From Pseudomonadota bacterium (lineage in GTDB: Bacteria > Pseudomonadota > Alphaproteobacteria > Rhizobiales > Rhizobiaceae), in the NCBI GenBank assembly GCA_023404095.1, contig JAEYDD010000032.1, forward strand, positions 62,001 to 126,000: 64,000 nucleotides of DNA. Direction: 5' to 3'. Below, piece after piece: positions 7,632 to 16,523 of this stretch. The notes under the pieces were generated by a model, which was given only the letters and a program-made list of their open reading frames with translations, made no database searches and was not told the origin of the DNA. Position 1 is the stretch's first letter. Each line of letters opens with the position of its first letter. A program made the position numbers and the translations under genes.

Positions 7632-9536
7632 TCAGCCGGCGCGGCGCAGGCCCGCCGGCCGTCTGCGGCTCGTCGTCTCGTCGGCGAAGAGCGCGGCCAG
7701 CTGTTCGGTCATGGCACCCGCAAGCTCGTCGGCATCGACGATCGTGACGGCGCGCCGATAGTAGCGCGTGACGTCATGGCCGATGCCGATCGCCAGCAGC
7801 TCGACAGGCGAACGCGTCTCGATCTGTTCGATCACCGCACGCAGATGCCGTTCCAGATAGTTGCCGGGATTGACGGAAAGCGTGGAATCGTCGACCGGCG
7901 CGCCGTCGGAGATCATCATCAGAATGCGGCGTTGTTCGGGCCGGGCCAGCAGACGGTTGTGCGCCCAAATCAGCGCCTCGCCGTCGATGTTCTCCTTCAG
8001 GAGCCCCTCGCGCATCATCAATCCGAGATTGCGCCGGGCGCGGCGCCAGGGGGCATCTGCCGACTTGTAGATGATGTGGCGAAGATCGTTCAGACGGCCG
8101 GGCGTCTGCGGCTTGCCGCTGGCAAGCCATTTCTCGCGCGACTGCCCGCCCTTCCAGGCCTTCGTCGTGAATCCGAGGATTTCCGCCTTGACGCCGCAAC
8201 GCTCCAGCGTGCGGGCCAGAATGTCGGCGCAGGTTGCGGCCACCGTGATCGGCCGGCCACGCATCGATCCGGAATTGTCGATGAGAAGCGTCACCACCGT
8301 GTCGCGAAAGTTCGTATCCTTCTCGCGCTTGAACGACAGCGGCTGCATCGGGTCGATGATAACGCGCTGGAGACGGGCCGGATCGAGATAGCCCTCCTCC
8401 AGGTCGAATTCCCATGAGCGGTTCTGCTGCGCCATCAGCCGGCGCTGAAGGCGATTTGCAAGCCGCCCCACCGCGCCCTGCAGGTGCGACAGCTGCTTGT
8501 CGAGGAAGGCCCGCAGCCGATCGAGCTCGGCTTCGTCGCAAAGCTCCTCGGCAGCGATCGTCTCGTCGAATTCCTCGGTGAAGACCGAATAGTCGACCTT
8601 TTCGTTGAAGTCGCCGAAGATGCTCGGACGCCGCACCTCGCCGGGCGTCTCGCTGTCTTCGCTGTCCTCGTCGGCGAGTTCGTCGTCGGAAATCTCCGCG
8701 CCGTCCATCTCGCCTTCTTCCATCTGGTCCTGGGCGCTCTCGTTCTCGTCGGCAGGCGCTGCCTCTTCGCCGGCTTCCTCCTGCGATTCGCTCTCGTCTT
8801 CCTCGTTGCTGCGCGGCTGGTCCTCGTCGGTCTCGCTGTCCTGGTCGTCCTGCTCGCTATCCTCCTCGCCGAGGTCCTCGGCGACGTTCATGGAGGCGAG
8901 CATGTGGCGGACGATCTTGGCGAAGGCCTGCTGGTCGTTGATCGCAGCCGACAGATCGCCGAAGTCGGCGCCGGCCTTGTCTTCGATGAATCCGCGCCAC
9001 AGGTCCAGCACCTGACCGGCCGATTCCGGAGCCGTCTGGCCCGTCAGCTTCTCGCGCACGAGCAGCGCCACCGCTTCTTCCAGCGGGGCGTCCGCCTGAC
9101 GCGTAATCGCGCCGAAATTGGCGCGGGCATATTTCTCGCTGAGCATCGAAGAGATGTTCTGCGCCATGCCGCTCATGCGGTTGGAGCCGATCGCCTCGAC
9201 GCGCGCCTGTTCCACCGCGTCGAAGATCGCCCGCGCATCCGAGCCCGGCGGCGACATGGTCGCGTGGATGCGGGGGTCGTGGCATGCCTTGCGCAGCGCC
9301 ATGGAATCGCCAAGCCCGCGCGTGACGGAAAGCTCCTCGCGTGTCGGCCGCTTGGAGAGTTCCGGCAGGCGCATGCGCTCGCCGGTCAGGCCGGGCCGCT
9401 CATTGGCGAACACCACCTCGATCTCGGCATCGCCGGCGACCGAACGGATGCAGCCCGTCAGCGCCCGTCGGAAAGGCTCGACATCGACCGGAGCGCCGGG
9501 TCTCGGCCTGGAATTGTCACCGCGAGCTGCTGCCAT
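7632..9536 (-). CDS. cobT: Aerobic cobaltochelatase subunit CobT
   Basis: This 634-residue subunit, with CobS and CobN, inserts Co2+ into hydrogenobyrinate a,c-diamide in aerobic B12 synthesis. The N-terminal conserved domain carries VTRGLGDSMALRKACHD and the middle is a very acidic linker (about residues 215-300). A C-terminal von Willebrand A domain has the MIDAS motif DNSGSMRG and the downstream conserved GFTTKAWKGG and MISDGAPVDDSTL. Length matches CobT (about 630). It lies 18 bases downstream of cobS on the same strand, so the two form a chaperone-like AAA+/VWA pair. CobN is not in the window. Confidence 0.95.
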   Translation of the reverse strand: MAAARGDNSRPRPGAPVDVEPFRRALTGCIRSVAGDAEIEVVFANERPGLTGERMRLPELSKRPTREELSVTRGLGDSMALRKACHDPRIHATMSPPGSDARAIFDAVEQARVEAIGSNRMSGMAQNISSMLSEKYARANFGAITRQADAPLEEAVALLVREKLTGQTAPESAGQVLDLWRGFIEDKAGADFGDLSAAINDQQAFAKIVRHMLASMNVAEDLGEEDSEQDDQDSETDEDQPRSNEEDESESQEEAGEEAAPADENESAQDQMEEGEMDGAEISDDELADEDSEDSETPGEVRRPSIFGDFNEKVDYSVFTEEFDETIAAEELCDEAELDRLRAFLDKQLSHLQGAVGRLANRLQRRLMAQQNRSWEFDLEEGYLDPARLQRVIIDPMQPLSFKREKDTNFRDTVVTLLIDNSGSMRGRPITVAATCADILARTLERCGVKAEILGFTTKAWKGGQSREKWLASGKPQTPGRLNDLRHIIYKSADAPWRRARRNLGLMMREGLLKENIDGEALIWAHNRLLARPEQRRILMMISDGAPVDDSTLSVNPGNYLERHLRAVIEQIETRSPVELLAIGIGHDVTRYYRRAVTIVDADELAGAMTEQLAALFADETTSRRRPAGLRRAG

Positions 9537-9554
9537 GTTTCACCTGTGCGGCCC

Positions 9555-10553
9555 TCAGGCCGTCGCCTCCAGCACGATGTTGGCAGCACTTTCCTTCAGC
9601 TCGACGCCGAAGGCGCGCTGATAATGCTCGGCCACCAGCGGCCGCTCCAGCTCGTCGCACTTGTTCAGGAAGGTGACCCGGAAGGCAAAGGCGATGTCGC
9701 CAAAGATCTCGGCATTCTCGGCCCAGGTGATCACCGTACGCGGGCTCATCACGGTGGAAAGATCGCCGTTGATGAAGGCGGCGCGCGTCAGGTCGGCGAC
9801 GCGCACCATGCGCGAAATCGTATCGCGACCGTCCTTCCTGCCCGACAGCGTCTTGACCTTCGCGGCGACGATATCGACTTCATTGTCGTGCGGCAGGTAG
9901 TTCAGCGTCGTCACGATCGACCAGCGGTCCATCTGCGCCTGGTTGATCTGCTGCGTGCCGTGATAGAGGCCGGTCGTGTCGCCAAGGCCGACGGTATTGG
10001 CGGTCGCAAAGAGGCGGAAGGCCGGATGCGGGCGGATGACGCGGCTCTGGTCCAGCAGCGTCAGGCGACCGGACGATTCCAGCACGCGCTGGATGACGAA
10101 CATGACGTCCGGGCGGCCGGCATCATATTCGTCGAAGACGAGCGCGACATTGTGCTGGTAGGCCCAGGGCAGGATGCCGTCCTTGAACTCGGTGACCTGC
10201 AGGCCGTCCTTGACCACGATCGCATCCTTGCCGACGAGGTCGATACGGCTGACATGGCTGTCGAGGTTCACGCGCACGCAGGGCCAGTTGAGACGGGCTG
10301 CAACCTGCTCGATATGAGTGGACTTGCCGGTCCCGTGATAGCCGGAAACCATGACGCGGCGGTTGTGGGCGAAGCCGGCAAGGATGGCAAGCGTGGTCTG
10401 ACGGTCGAACAGGTAGTCCGGATCGAGGTCCGGCACATAGGCGTCGGCCTTGGAGTAGGCCGGCACGCGCAGGTCCGTGTCGATGCCGAAGACCTCCCGA
10501 ACCGAAACAGTGGTATCCGGGAGGTTGGAAATGTCGAGGTCCATCTTGCTCAT
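9555..10553 (-). CDS. cobS: Aerobic cobaltochelatase subunit CobS
   Basis: This is a 332-residue AAA+ ATPase of the cobaltochelatase complex. Walker A GYHGTGKST lies at residues 71-79 and Walker B is VALVFDEYDAG. A sensor 1 segment (LFATANTVGLGDTTGLYHG) and the C-terminal lid are present. It drives metal insertion by CobN together with CobT. The start (MSKMDLDISNLPD) and length match rhizobial CobS. It is part of the bolA/dnaJ-cobS-cobT neighbourhood, starting 60 bases downstream of the J-domain gene. Confidence 0.95.
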   Translation of the reverse strand: MSKMDLDISNLPDTTVSVREVFGIDTDLRVPAYSKADAYVPDLDPDYLFDRQTTLAILAGFAHNRRVMVSGYHGTGKSTHIEQVAARLNWPCVRVNLDSHVSRIDLVGKDAIVVKDGLQVTEFKDGILPWAYQHNVALVFDEYDAGRPDVMFVIQRVLESSGRLTLLDQSRVIRPHPAFRLFATANTVGLGDTTGLYHGTQQINQAQMDRWSIVTTLNYLPHDNEVDIVAAKVKTLSGRKDGRDTISRMVRVADLTRAAFINGDLSTVMSPRTVITWAENAEIFGDIAFAFRVTFLNKCDELERPLVAEHYQRAFGVELKESAANIVLEATA

Positions 10554-10613
10554 AATGTCTCCGCAGCAGACGCCGCTCGCATCCGCCCTATGTCCTGTTG
10601 CTGCCGACCTGCT

Positions 10614-11237
10614 CTAGCAGAAGCCGGCCTGCTTTAACAATTGATATGCTTGAATGACGGCCCGAAAACGCTCCTCGGATCCTCTGTCTCCGCCATTTGC
10701 GTCAGGATGGTGTTTTTTGACAAGCCCCTTGTAAGCGGCCTTGATGTCTTCGGTCGTCGCGTTGGCATGGAGGCCGAGCGTGTCGAAGGCCTTCGCCTCC
10801 AGCGTCTTCAGCTTGCGGGCCCTGGGCTCCATCCGCGGCGCTCTCCCGCGGCCCTCGTTGACAAAGCCGAAGGGGTCGCGAATGCGCTGGTTTGCGCCGG
10901 CCGTGCCCGATCGCACATTGCCGTGCGCCGGGCCGTTCTTCGAGGACTTGTTGACGCCGATCGTCCAGGTCGGGCGATGGCCGGTGATCGCCTCTTTCTG
11001 GTAGCGGGCGATCTCCGTATCCGACAGGCCCGAGAAGTAGTTGTAGCCCTTGTTGTATTCCTTCACGTGCTCGAAGCAGAACAGGAAGAACTGGCCCTCG
11101 GCATTGCGGCCTACCGGCGCCCGGTGGGCGCCCGGCTTGTCGCAACCGTCCCATTGGCACGTCGGCGCGACGGGTTCCGGCCGCTCGACACGCCGGCGCG
11201 TCCGGATCCGGTCGAAGTATTTGGAATCGAGTTTCAT
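10614..11237 (-). CDS. J-domain protein with N-terminal Cys/His cluster
   Basis: This is a 207-residue cytoplasmic protein. A C-terminal J-domain (about residues 145-207) holds the HPD motif in VKKHHPDANGGDRGSEERF, the surface for stimulating DnaK. The N-terminal half has a Cys/His cluster (CQWDGCDKPGAHRAP and, later, FFLFCFEH) that could bind zinc. This placement of the J-domain at the C-terminus differs from classical DnaJ. The start was chosen at ATG 11237 (MKLDSKYFDRIR); the open frame beyond it overlaps bolA on the other strand. It sits upstream of cobS, which may suggest a chaperone role near cobaltochelatase, but this is inference. Confidence 0.88.
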   Translation of the reverse strand: MKLDSKYFDRIRTRRRVERPEPVAPTCQWDGCDKPGAHRAPVGRNAEGQFFLFCFEHVKEYNKGYNYFSGLSDTEIARYQKEAITGHRPTWTIGVNKSSKNGPAHGNVRSGTAGANQRIRDPFGFVNEGRGRAPRMEPRARKLKTLEAKAFDTLGLHANATTEDIKAAYKGLVKKHHPDANGGDRGSEERFRAVIQAYQLLKQAGFC

Positions 11238-11361
11238 GGGTCCAATTATGGGGCTCGCAGAGGAGCACAACAAGAATTGACAAAGCGGATTGTTGCTGGC
11301 TTTTTGGGACCATTTTCGTGCAGAAAGCCCGCGTTCCAGCACACGCTTCGAAGGCAGACCG

Positions 11362-11643
11362 ATGTCAGTGAAATCCCGGATCGAATATAGGTTGGCGCAG
11401 GCGCTTTCGCCAGAGCGGCTCGAAGTGATCAACGAGAGCCACCTGCACGCGGGCCACCAGCCTGCGTTCGATGGCGGCGGCGAAACCCACATGCGCATCC
11501 GCATCGTGTCGGCGAGCTTTGCCGGCGTCAGTCGCGTTGCAAGGCACCGAATGGTCAACGACCTCGTCAAGCCCGAATTCGACGCGGGCCTGCATGCCTT
11601 GGCGATCGAGGCCGCGGCACCGGGCGAGCCGGTGCGGTGGTAG
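11362..11643 (+). CDS. bolA: BolA family protein
   Basis: This is a 93-residue protein of the BolA/IbaG fold. It shows ESHLHAGH, the conserved FxGxxxVxRHRxVNxxL pattern (FAGVSRVARHRMVNDLV), and a C-terminal LHALAIEAAAPGE. BolA proteins pair with monothiol glutaredoxins in Fe-S trafficking and also act in transcriptional and cell-shape control. The start was chosen at ATG 11362 (MSVKSRIEYRL). It is divergent from the J-domain gene over 124 bases, a conserved rhizobial arrangement. Confidence 0.92.
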   Translation: MSVKSRIEYRLAQALSPERLEVINESHLHAGHQPAFDGGGETHMRIRIVSASFAGVSRVARHRMVNDLVKPEFDAGLHALAIEAAAPGEPVRW

Positions 11644-11657
11644 TGGCGCGCTGGTAG

Positions 11658-12512
11658 TCAGGGCTGCCGCTCGGCAGTCTCGGCCGCACGAATACGCAGG
11701 CGCGTAATCCGGTTTTTCACCCGCTTCATCACGATGAAGCGCTTGCCGTGGAAGGTGAAGGCCTGCCGCTCCTCGGGAATCGACTTCGATTCGTGGATCA
11801 CCAGGCCCGCGATCGTCGTCGCCTCCTCGTCCGGCAGCGACCAGTCCAGCGCACGATTGAGGTCGCGGATCGCAACGCTGCCCTCGACGACGATCGAGCC
11901 GTCCGCTTCCTGGCGCACGCCCTGGATGTCGATGTCGCGCTCGTCCGATACATCGCCGACGACTTCCTCCAGAATGTCGCTGAGCGTCACGAGACCCTGC
12001 ACCTCGCCATACTCGTCGACCACGACGGCAAGATGCCTGTTGCGCCGCAAAAAGGCATTCAGTTGCTCACGCAGGCTGGTCGTATCAGGCACGAACCAGG
12101 GCTTCTCCGCAATCCGGGCGATATCGATCGTGGCAGGTTCAGTGCCTGGCTCCAGCAGCGCGCGCAACAGGTTCGTGCGATTGACGACGCCGATGATGTT
12201 GTCGGCCGAACCGCGCCAGATCGGAAGGCGCGTGAAGGGACCGTCGAGCACCGCCCGCACGATGGCTTCGGGGGCGTCATCGGCGTTCAGGCCACGCATG
12301 GCGGTCCGGTGGACCATCACGTCGGACACTTCGAGCTCATCGAGTTCGGACAGTCCCTGCCCCTTGTCCCGCTCCGCCCTTGAAGCGGGACCTTCTCGCC
12401 CGGCAGCCTCCCCCGCGCGGCCGTCGACGAGCGAAAGCGGGGCAGCATCCCGCCCGGCCGTCAGGCCGAACAACCCGAATAGCCGCTGCAGGATGGCGGT
12501 TCGCGAGATCAT
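11658..12512 (-). CDS. CBS-pair/CorC_HlyC protein lacking the membrane domain
   Basis: This 284-residue protein has two CBS domains (roughly residues 60-185) including VSDVMVHRTAMRGLNADDAPE, LPIWRGSADNIIGVVNRTNLLRAL and HLAVVVDEYGEVQGLVTLSDILEEVVGDVSDE. A C-terminal CorC_HlyC transporter-associated domain ends RFIVMKRVKNRITRLRIR. I expected an N-terminal DUF21/CNNM transmembrane domain, as in aroB-linked rhizobial proteins of about 430 residues. Here only about 55 residues precede the CBS pair, none strongly hydrophobic. The start is fixed by an ATGA overlap with the aroB stop. By architecture it resembles soluble CorC. The name hemolysin in databases does not imply toxin activity. Confidence 0.85.
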   Translation of the reverse strand: MISRTAILQRLFGLFGLTAGRDAAPLSLVDGRAGEAAGREGPASRAERDKGQGLSELDELEVSDVMVHRTAMRGLNADDAPEAIVRAVLDGPFTRLPIWRGSADNIIGVVNRTNLLRALLEPGTEPATIDIARIAEKPWFVPDTTSLREQLNAFLRRNRHLAVVVDEYGEVQGLVTLSDILEEVVGDVSDERDIDIQGVRQEADGSIVVEGSVAIRDLNRALDWSLPDEEATTIAGLVIHESKSIPEERQAFTFHGKRFIVMKRVKNRITRLRIRAAETAERQP

Positions 12513-13654
12513 TTCGGAAACTTGTCCTTGAGGAAGGCCAGGACTTCGGAGGACGGCACGTCATCGGCGACGAAGGACTGCCCGATACCGCGCGTGAGGA
12601 TGAAGGTCAGCTTGCCGGATTTGACCTTCTTGTCCTGCGCGATTGCATCCATCAAGGTTTCGACCGGCGGCAGGCTGCCCGGAATCTGCGCCATCGATAC
12701 CGGCAGGCCAACCTCGCCCAGATGCGCCTCGACACGGCGCGCGTCGTCGGGGCTTGCGAGGTTCATCCGCGCGGAAAACTGATGCGCCAGCACCATGCCG
12801 ATCGACACCCCCTCGCCGTGCACCAGACGACGGCTGTCATATTCCGTTGCCGCCTCCAGCGCATGGCCGAAGGTATGGCCGAGATTGAGCAGGGCGCGCA
12901 GGCCGTTTTCTCGCTCGTCGGCGGCAACGACGTCGGCCTTCGCCTGGCAACTCGTTGCGATCGCCTCGATCCGGGCCTCGCCTCCGGCAAATATGTCGCG
13001 CCAGTTCTTTTCGAGCCAGGCAAAGAACTCCGGCTTGTCGATGAGGCCGTATTTGGCGACCTCCGCATAGCCGGCGGCAAACTCGCGCGGCGATAGCGTG
13101 TCCAGAACGTCGGTATCGGCAAGGACGAGATCGGGCTGGTGGAAGACGCCGATCAGGTTCTTGCCGTGGCGGGAATTGATGCCGGTCTTGCCGCCGACGG
13201 AGGAATCGACCTGGGCCAGGAGCGAGGTCGGAACCTGGATGAAGCGCGAGCCGCGGCGCACGATACCGGCGGCGAACCCGGTGAGGTCCCCGATGACGCC
13301 ACCGCCGAGCGCCACCACCGCATCGTTGCGTTCGATGCGCGCGCCGAGCACGCCGTCGCAGACATCCATCAGATGCGGAAAGCTCTTGGTCTTCTCGCCC
13401 GCCGGCAGCACCAGCGAGACAGCCTGAATTCCGCTTCCCGAGAGAGAGCCCAGGAAGGGCTCGAGATAGATCGGAGCGACATGTTCGTCGGTGATCACCG
13501 CGACCCGCCGTCCCTTCATCCGGCTGCCGATTTCGGCGCCCGCAGCGGCAATAAGGCCGGGGCCGATCAGGATGTCATAGGAGCGGTCGCCAAGAGCGAC
13601 GCGAACGTTGCGACGGGCGGGGGAGAAAGGGGCTTCTGTCATGGGATCCGTCAC
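12509..13654 (-). CDS. aroB: 3-dehydroquinate synthase
   Basis: This 381-residue NAD-dependent enzyme is the second step of the shikimate pathway, converting DAHP to 3-dehydroquinate. Conserved segments include LALGGGVIGDLTGFAAGIVRRG-like AVVALGGGVIGDLTGFAAG, QVPTSLLAQVDSSVGGKTGIN, KNLIGVFHQPDLVLADTDVL, and LLNLGHTFGHALEAATEY with the zinc ligands. It may start at GTG 13654, overlapping the aroK stop (GTGA), or at ATG 13642, four codons later. It is translationally coupled to aroK upstream and to the CBS protein downstream. Confidence 0.95.
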   Translation of the reverse strand: MTDPMTEAPFSPARRNVRVALGDRSYDILIGPGLIAAAGAEIGSRMKGRRVAVITDEHVAPIYLEPFLGSLSGSGIQAVSLVLPAGEKTKSFPHLMDVCDGVLGARIERNDAVVALGGGVIGDLTGFAAGIVRRGSRFIQVPTSLLAQVDSSVGGKTGINSRHGKNLIGVFHQPDLVLADTDVLDTLSPREFAAGYAEVAKYGLIDKPEFFAWLEKNWRDIFAGGEARIEAIATSCQAKADVVAADERENGLRALLNLGHTFGHALEAATEYDSRRLVHGEGVSIGMVLAHQFSARMNLASPDDARRVEAHLGEVGLPVSMAQIPGSLPPVETLMDAIAQDKKVKSGKLTFILTRGIGQSFVADDVPSSEVLAFLKDKFPK

Positions 13655-14235
13655 ATCTGTTTGTCGGCGCCGGCAGCGATCGCTGCCAGAACGGCCTCTG
13701 CTATGATTTCCTTCCGGACATCACGCGACTGGACCGTGAGATCCGCCTCCGCATAGATCGGATAGCGCGTGTTCATCAGGTTTTCCAGCGTCTGCCTCGG
13801 GTTCTCGGTCTTCAGGAGAGGACGGGTGTCGCGCTTGTTGACGCGCTCCCACAACACGTCGATATCGGCCTTCAGCCATACGGTCAGGCCACCGCGCTTG
13901 ATGTGCCGGCGGGTCCGCTCGTTGATGAAGGCCCCGCCACCGGTGGAAACGACGCGCGGCCCGGTCTTCAGCAGTCGCTTCAGCACCCGACCTTCCAGCG
14001 CCCGGAATTCGTCTTCGCCATAAGCTGCAAAAAGGTCGGTGATCGACATGCGCGAAACGCGCTCGATCTCGTGGTCGGAATCGATGAAGGGCACGGAAAG
14101 CGACTGCGCCAGAAGCCTGCCAATGGCCGATTTCCCGGCACCCATCAACCCGACCAGAACAAGGTTTCGGCCACCGAGCGCCATGCGCGCTCTCTGCACG
14201 AGGTCTGGGGGGGCGGTTTCCAGCAGGCCGTTCAT
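13651..14235 (-). CDS. aroK: Shikimate kinase
   Basis: This 194-residue P-loop kinase phosphorylates shikimate at the 3-OH. Walker A GLMGAGKSA lies at residues 29-37, the shikimate-binding DSDHEIE segment follows, then FRALEGRVLKRLL and the STGGGAFINERTR motif. The LID region contains RDTRPLL. The frame is open far upstream, but ATG 14235 starts just before the fold. The gene is first in aroK-aroB-CBS and is divergent from the small membrane protein gene over about 120 bases. Confidence 0.94.
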   Translation of the reverse strand: MNGLLETAPPDLVQRARMALGGRNLVLVGLMGAGKSAIGRLLAQSLSVPFIDSDHEIERVSRMSITDLFAAYGEDEFRALEGRVLKRLLKTGPRVVSTGGGAFINERTRRHIKRGGLTVWLKADIDVLWERVNKRDTRPLLKTENPRQTLENLMNTRYPIYAEADLTVQSRDVRKEIIAEAVLAAIAAGADKQM

Positions 14236-14358
14236 CAGGTGGTTCCGATTATCGCTCGAACCGGTATCTGCAAAACCGGCGAAAGCGTCAAGTGGCAGCC
14301 GCGCCTTGCGCTTGCTGCCTTGCGGCGCGATATAGGGAGACGTTCCACGGAGTGCGCA

Positions 14359-14508
14359 ATGCCCACCCTCTTCCGCTTTCTGTTCTTCTGCGCGGTCATC
14401 GCGGGCATCGTCTACGGCATCATGGTCGCACTGGTCACATTCGTCGAACCCCGTCAGCGCGACGTCACCATTCGAATTCCCTCTGAACGGGTCAACCCAC
14501 AGCCATGA
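14359..14508 (+). CDS. Small single-span membrane protein
   Basis: This 49-residue protein has one strongly hydrophobic helix (about residues 4-29, FLFFCAVIAGIVYGIMVALVTF) and a polar C-terminal tail rich in Arg and Pro. No known domain was recognised. The stop overlaps the xerD start as ATGA (14505-14508), which argues that it is a real translated gene coupled to xerD. Small membrane proteins at this position between aroK and xerD occur in related rhizobia as I remember them, but no function is known. Confidence 0.7.
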   Translation: MPTLFRFLFFCAVIAGIVYGIMVALVTFVEPRQRDVTIRIPSERVNPQP

Positions 14509-15458
14509 ACGACCCGTCCGCCGTCCGGATCGAAGCCTTTCTGGAGATGATGAGCGCCGAGCGCGGCGCGGCCGCAAACACGCTCGCCTCCTACGAACGC
14601 GACCTGGAGGACGCCCGCTCGTTCCTGATGGAACGGTCCGTGCGGATGACCGACGCCCAGCCCGACGACCTGCGGGCCTATCTGGCCCATCTTGCGCGCC
14701 AGGGCTTCAAGGCGTCCTCGCAGGCCCGCCGACTCTCCGCGCTGCGTCAGTTCTACAAGTTCCTCTATGCCGAAGGCATGCGCGCAGACGATCCTACCGG
14801 CATTCTCGACGCGCCTCGAAAAGAGCGATCGCTGCCGAAGACGCTCTCCACCGACGACGTCACGCGACTGATCGGCTTGGCCGAGCAGGACGCGGCCGCG
14901 CCTGGAGAAACCCGCCTGCAGCGTCTGCGCATGTACGCGCTCGTCGAGCTTCTCTATGCGACAGGAATGCGTGTGAGCGAGCTTGTCTCGCTGCCGGCGA
15001 CCGTGCTGGCCCAGACCGGGCGATTCCTGGTCATCAAGGGCAAGGGCAGCAAGGAACGCCTGGTGCCGCTGTCGCGCTCGGCAATGGCAGCGTTGCAGGC
15101 CTACGGGACGGCGCTTGCAGCCGACCGCGAAGCAAACGGGGATCAGAAGGAAACCACCTTTCTCTTTCCCTCGGCAGGCAAGGAAGGCCATTTGCCACGC
15201 CAGGTGTTCGCGCGCGACCTGAAGGCGCTCGCATCGCGCGCCGGCATCCGCGCCACCACGCTCTCCCCGCACGTGATCCGCCACGCCTTCGCCAGCCATC
15301 TCCTGCAGAACGGCGCCGACCTTCGCGCGGTGCAGGAACTGCTCGGCCATTCGGACATTTCAACCACGCAGATATACACACATGTGCTGGAAGAGCGCCT
15401 TCATCAGTTGGTGCAGGAACACCACCCCCTTGCCAAACAGGCAAAAAACCGAGAATAG
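14505..15458 (+). CDS. xerD: Tyrosine recombinase XerD
   Basis: This 317-residue site-specific recombinase acts with XerC at dif to resolve chromosome dimers. The N-terminal SAM-like core-binding domain (residues 1 to about 95) precedes the catalytic domain. Catalytic residues are visible: Arg in LLYATGMRVSELVSL, Lys in IKGKGSKERLVPLS, HxxR in SPHVIRHAFASHLL, His in LLGHSDISTTQIYTHV, and the Tyr in the same segment. It is translationally coupled to the small membrane protein. Placement beside accA and away from any integrase cargo supports the housekeeping Xer role. Confidence 0.93.
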   Translation: MNDPSAVRIEAFLEMMSAERGAAANTLASYERDLEDARSFLMERSVRMTDAQPDDLRAYLAHLARQGFKASSQARRLSALRQFYKFLYAEGMRADDPTGILDAPRKERSLPKTLSTDDVTRLIGLAEQDAAAPGETRLQRLRMYALVELLYATGMRVSELVSLPATVLAQTGRFLVIKGKGSKERLVPLSRSAMAALQAYGTALAADREANGDQKETTFLFPSAGKEGHLPRQVFARDLKALASRAGIRATTLSPHVIRHAFASHLLQNGADLRAVQELLGHSDISTTQIYTHVLEERLHQLVQEHHPLAKQAKNRE

Positions 15459-15535
15459 AGCCGCCATTCCGCCGCTATCGCCTGTGATAGGTCGCGCGAC
15501 GGACAAGTTGGAGCAAACGATCGGAAACGCATCTC

Positions 15536-16489
15536 ATGCACAATTACCTCGACTTCGAAAAACCAATCTCGGACCTCGAAGGCAAGATCCACGAGCTGCG
15601 CAAGCTCGCCGAAGAGGACGAGAGCATCGACACGTCGGACGAGGTTGGTCGGCTTGAGGCTCGCTCGCGCGAGGCGATGGTGGACATCTACTCCAAGCTG
15701 ACGCCCTGGCAGAAGACGCAGGTCGCGCGCCACCCGCAACGCCCGCACTTTCTCGATTACGCTGCCAAGCTCTTCGAAGAGTTTACCCCGCTTGCCGGCG
15801 ACCGCAAATTTGCCGAGGACGAGGCGATCCAGGCTGGTCTCGGCCGTTTTCGCGGCCAGTCGGTCGCCATCATCGGCCAGGAGAAGGGCAACGACACCAA
15901 GTCGCGGCTGCGCCACAATTTCGGCAGCGCCCGGCCGGAAGGCTACCGCAAGGCGATCCGCGTGATGGAGATGGCAGACCGCTTCGGCTTGCCGATCGTC
16001 ACGCTGGTCGACACTGCCGGCGCCTATCCCGGCATCGGCGCCGAAGAGCGCGGCCAGGCAGAAGCAATCGCCCGCTCGACAGAAATGTGTCTGAACGTGA
16101 AGGTTCCGATCGTTTCGATCATCCTCGGCGAAGGCGGTTCAGGCGGCGCCATCGCGATCGCAACCGGCGACCGCGTCTATATGCTTCAGCATGCGATCTA
16201 CAGCGTGATCTCTCCGGAGGGGGCCGCCTCGATCCTTTGGCGTGACTCCACGCGCGCGAAGGAAGCGGCAAGCAACATGAAGATCACCGCCGAAGACCTG
16301 AAAGCGCTCGGCATCATCGACGGCATCATCCAGGAACCGGTCGGCGGAGCCCATCGCGACCCTGAAGCTGTGATTGCCGCGACCGGAAACGTGATCGCCG
16401 ATGCGCTGCGCGATCTCTCCGCAAAGACGGGAGACCAGCTGCGCCGCGACCGGCGCCAGCGCTATCTCGACATCGGCCGGCAGCTCTGA
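15536..16489 (+). CDS. accA: Acetyl-CoA carboxylase carboxyltransferase subunit alpha
   Basis: This 317-residue alpha subunit of carboxyltransferase makes malonyl-CoA for fatty acid synthesis with AccD, AccB and AccC. It begins with the family hallmark MHNYLDFEKPISDLEGKI. Conserved segments include GFRRA-like PEGYRKAIRVMEMADRFGLPIVTLVDTAGAYPGIGAEERGQ, ILGEGGSGGAIAI and VISPEGAASILWRD. It is 77 bases downstream of xerD, probably with its own expression, and is followed by a strong terminator at 16524-16562. Confidence 0.97.
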   Translation: MHNYLDFEKPISDLEGKIHELRKLAEEDESIDTSDEVGRLEARSREAMVDIYSKLTPWQKTQVARHPQRPHFLDYAAKLFEEFTPLAGDRKFAEDEAIQAGLGRFRGQSVAIIGQEKGNDTKSRLRHNFGSARPEGYRKAIRVMEMADRFGLPIVTLVDTAGAYPGIGAEERGQAEAIARSTEMCLNVKVPIVSIILGEGGSGGAIAIATGDRVYMLQHAIYSVISPEGAASILWRDSTRAKEAASNMKITAEDLKALGIIDGIIQEPVGGAHRDPEAVIAATGNVIADALRDLSAKTGDQLRRDRRQRYLDIGRQL

Positions 16490-16523
16490 CGGGTAGCAGT
16501 ACGAAGGGAATTTGCGTGCGTTG

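Noticed and set aside
9537..10613. Cobalamin riboswitch near cobS/cobT
   Set aside because: No B12-box-like sequence or suitable leader space is visible; cobT lies 18 bases after cobS.
8484..10637. Very long open frame on the + strand (about 717 codons) opposite cobT and cobS
   Set aside because: It is antisense to two well-supported genes, with no recognisable domain; long antisense frames are common in GC-rich codon-biased DNA.
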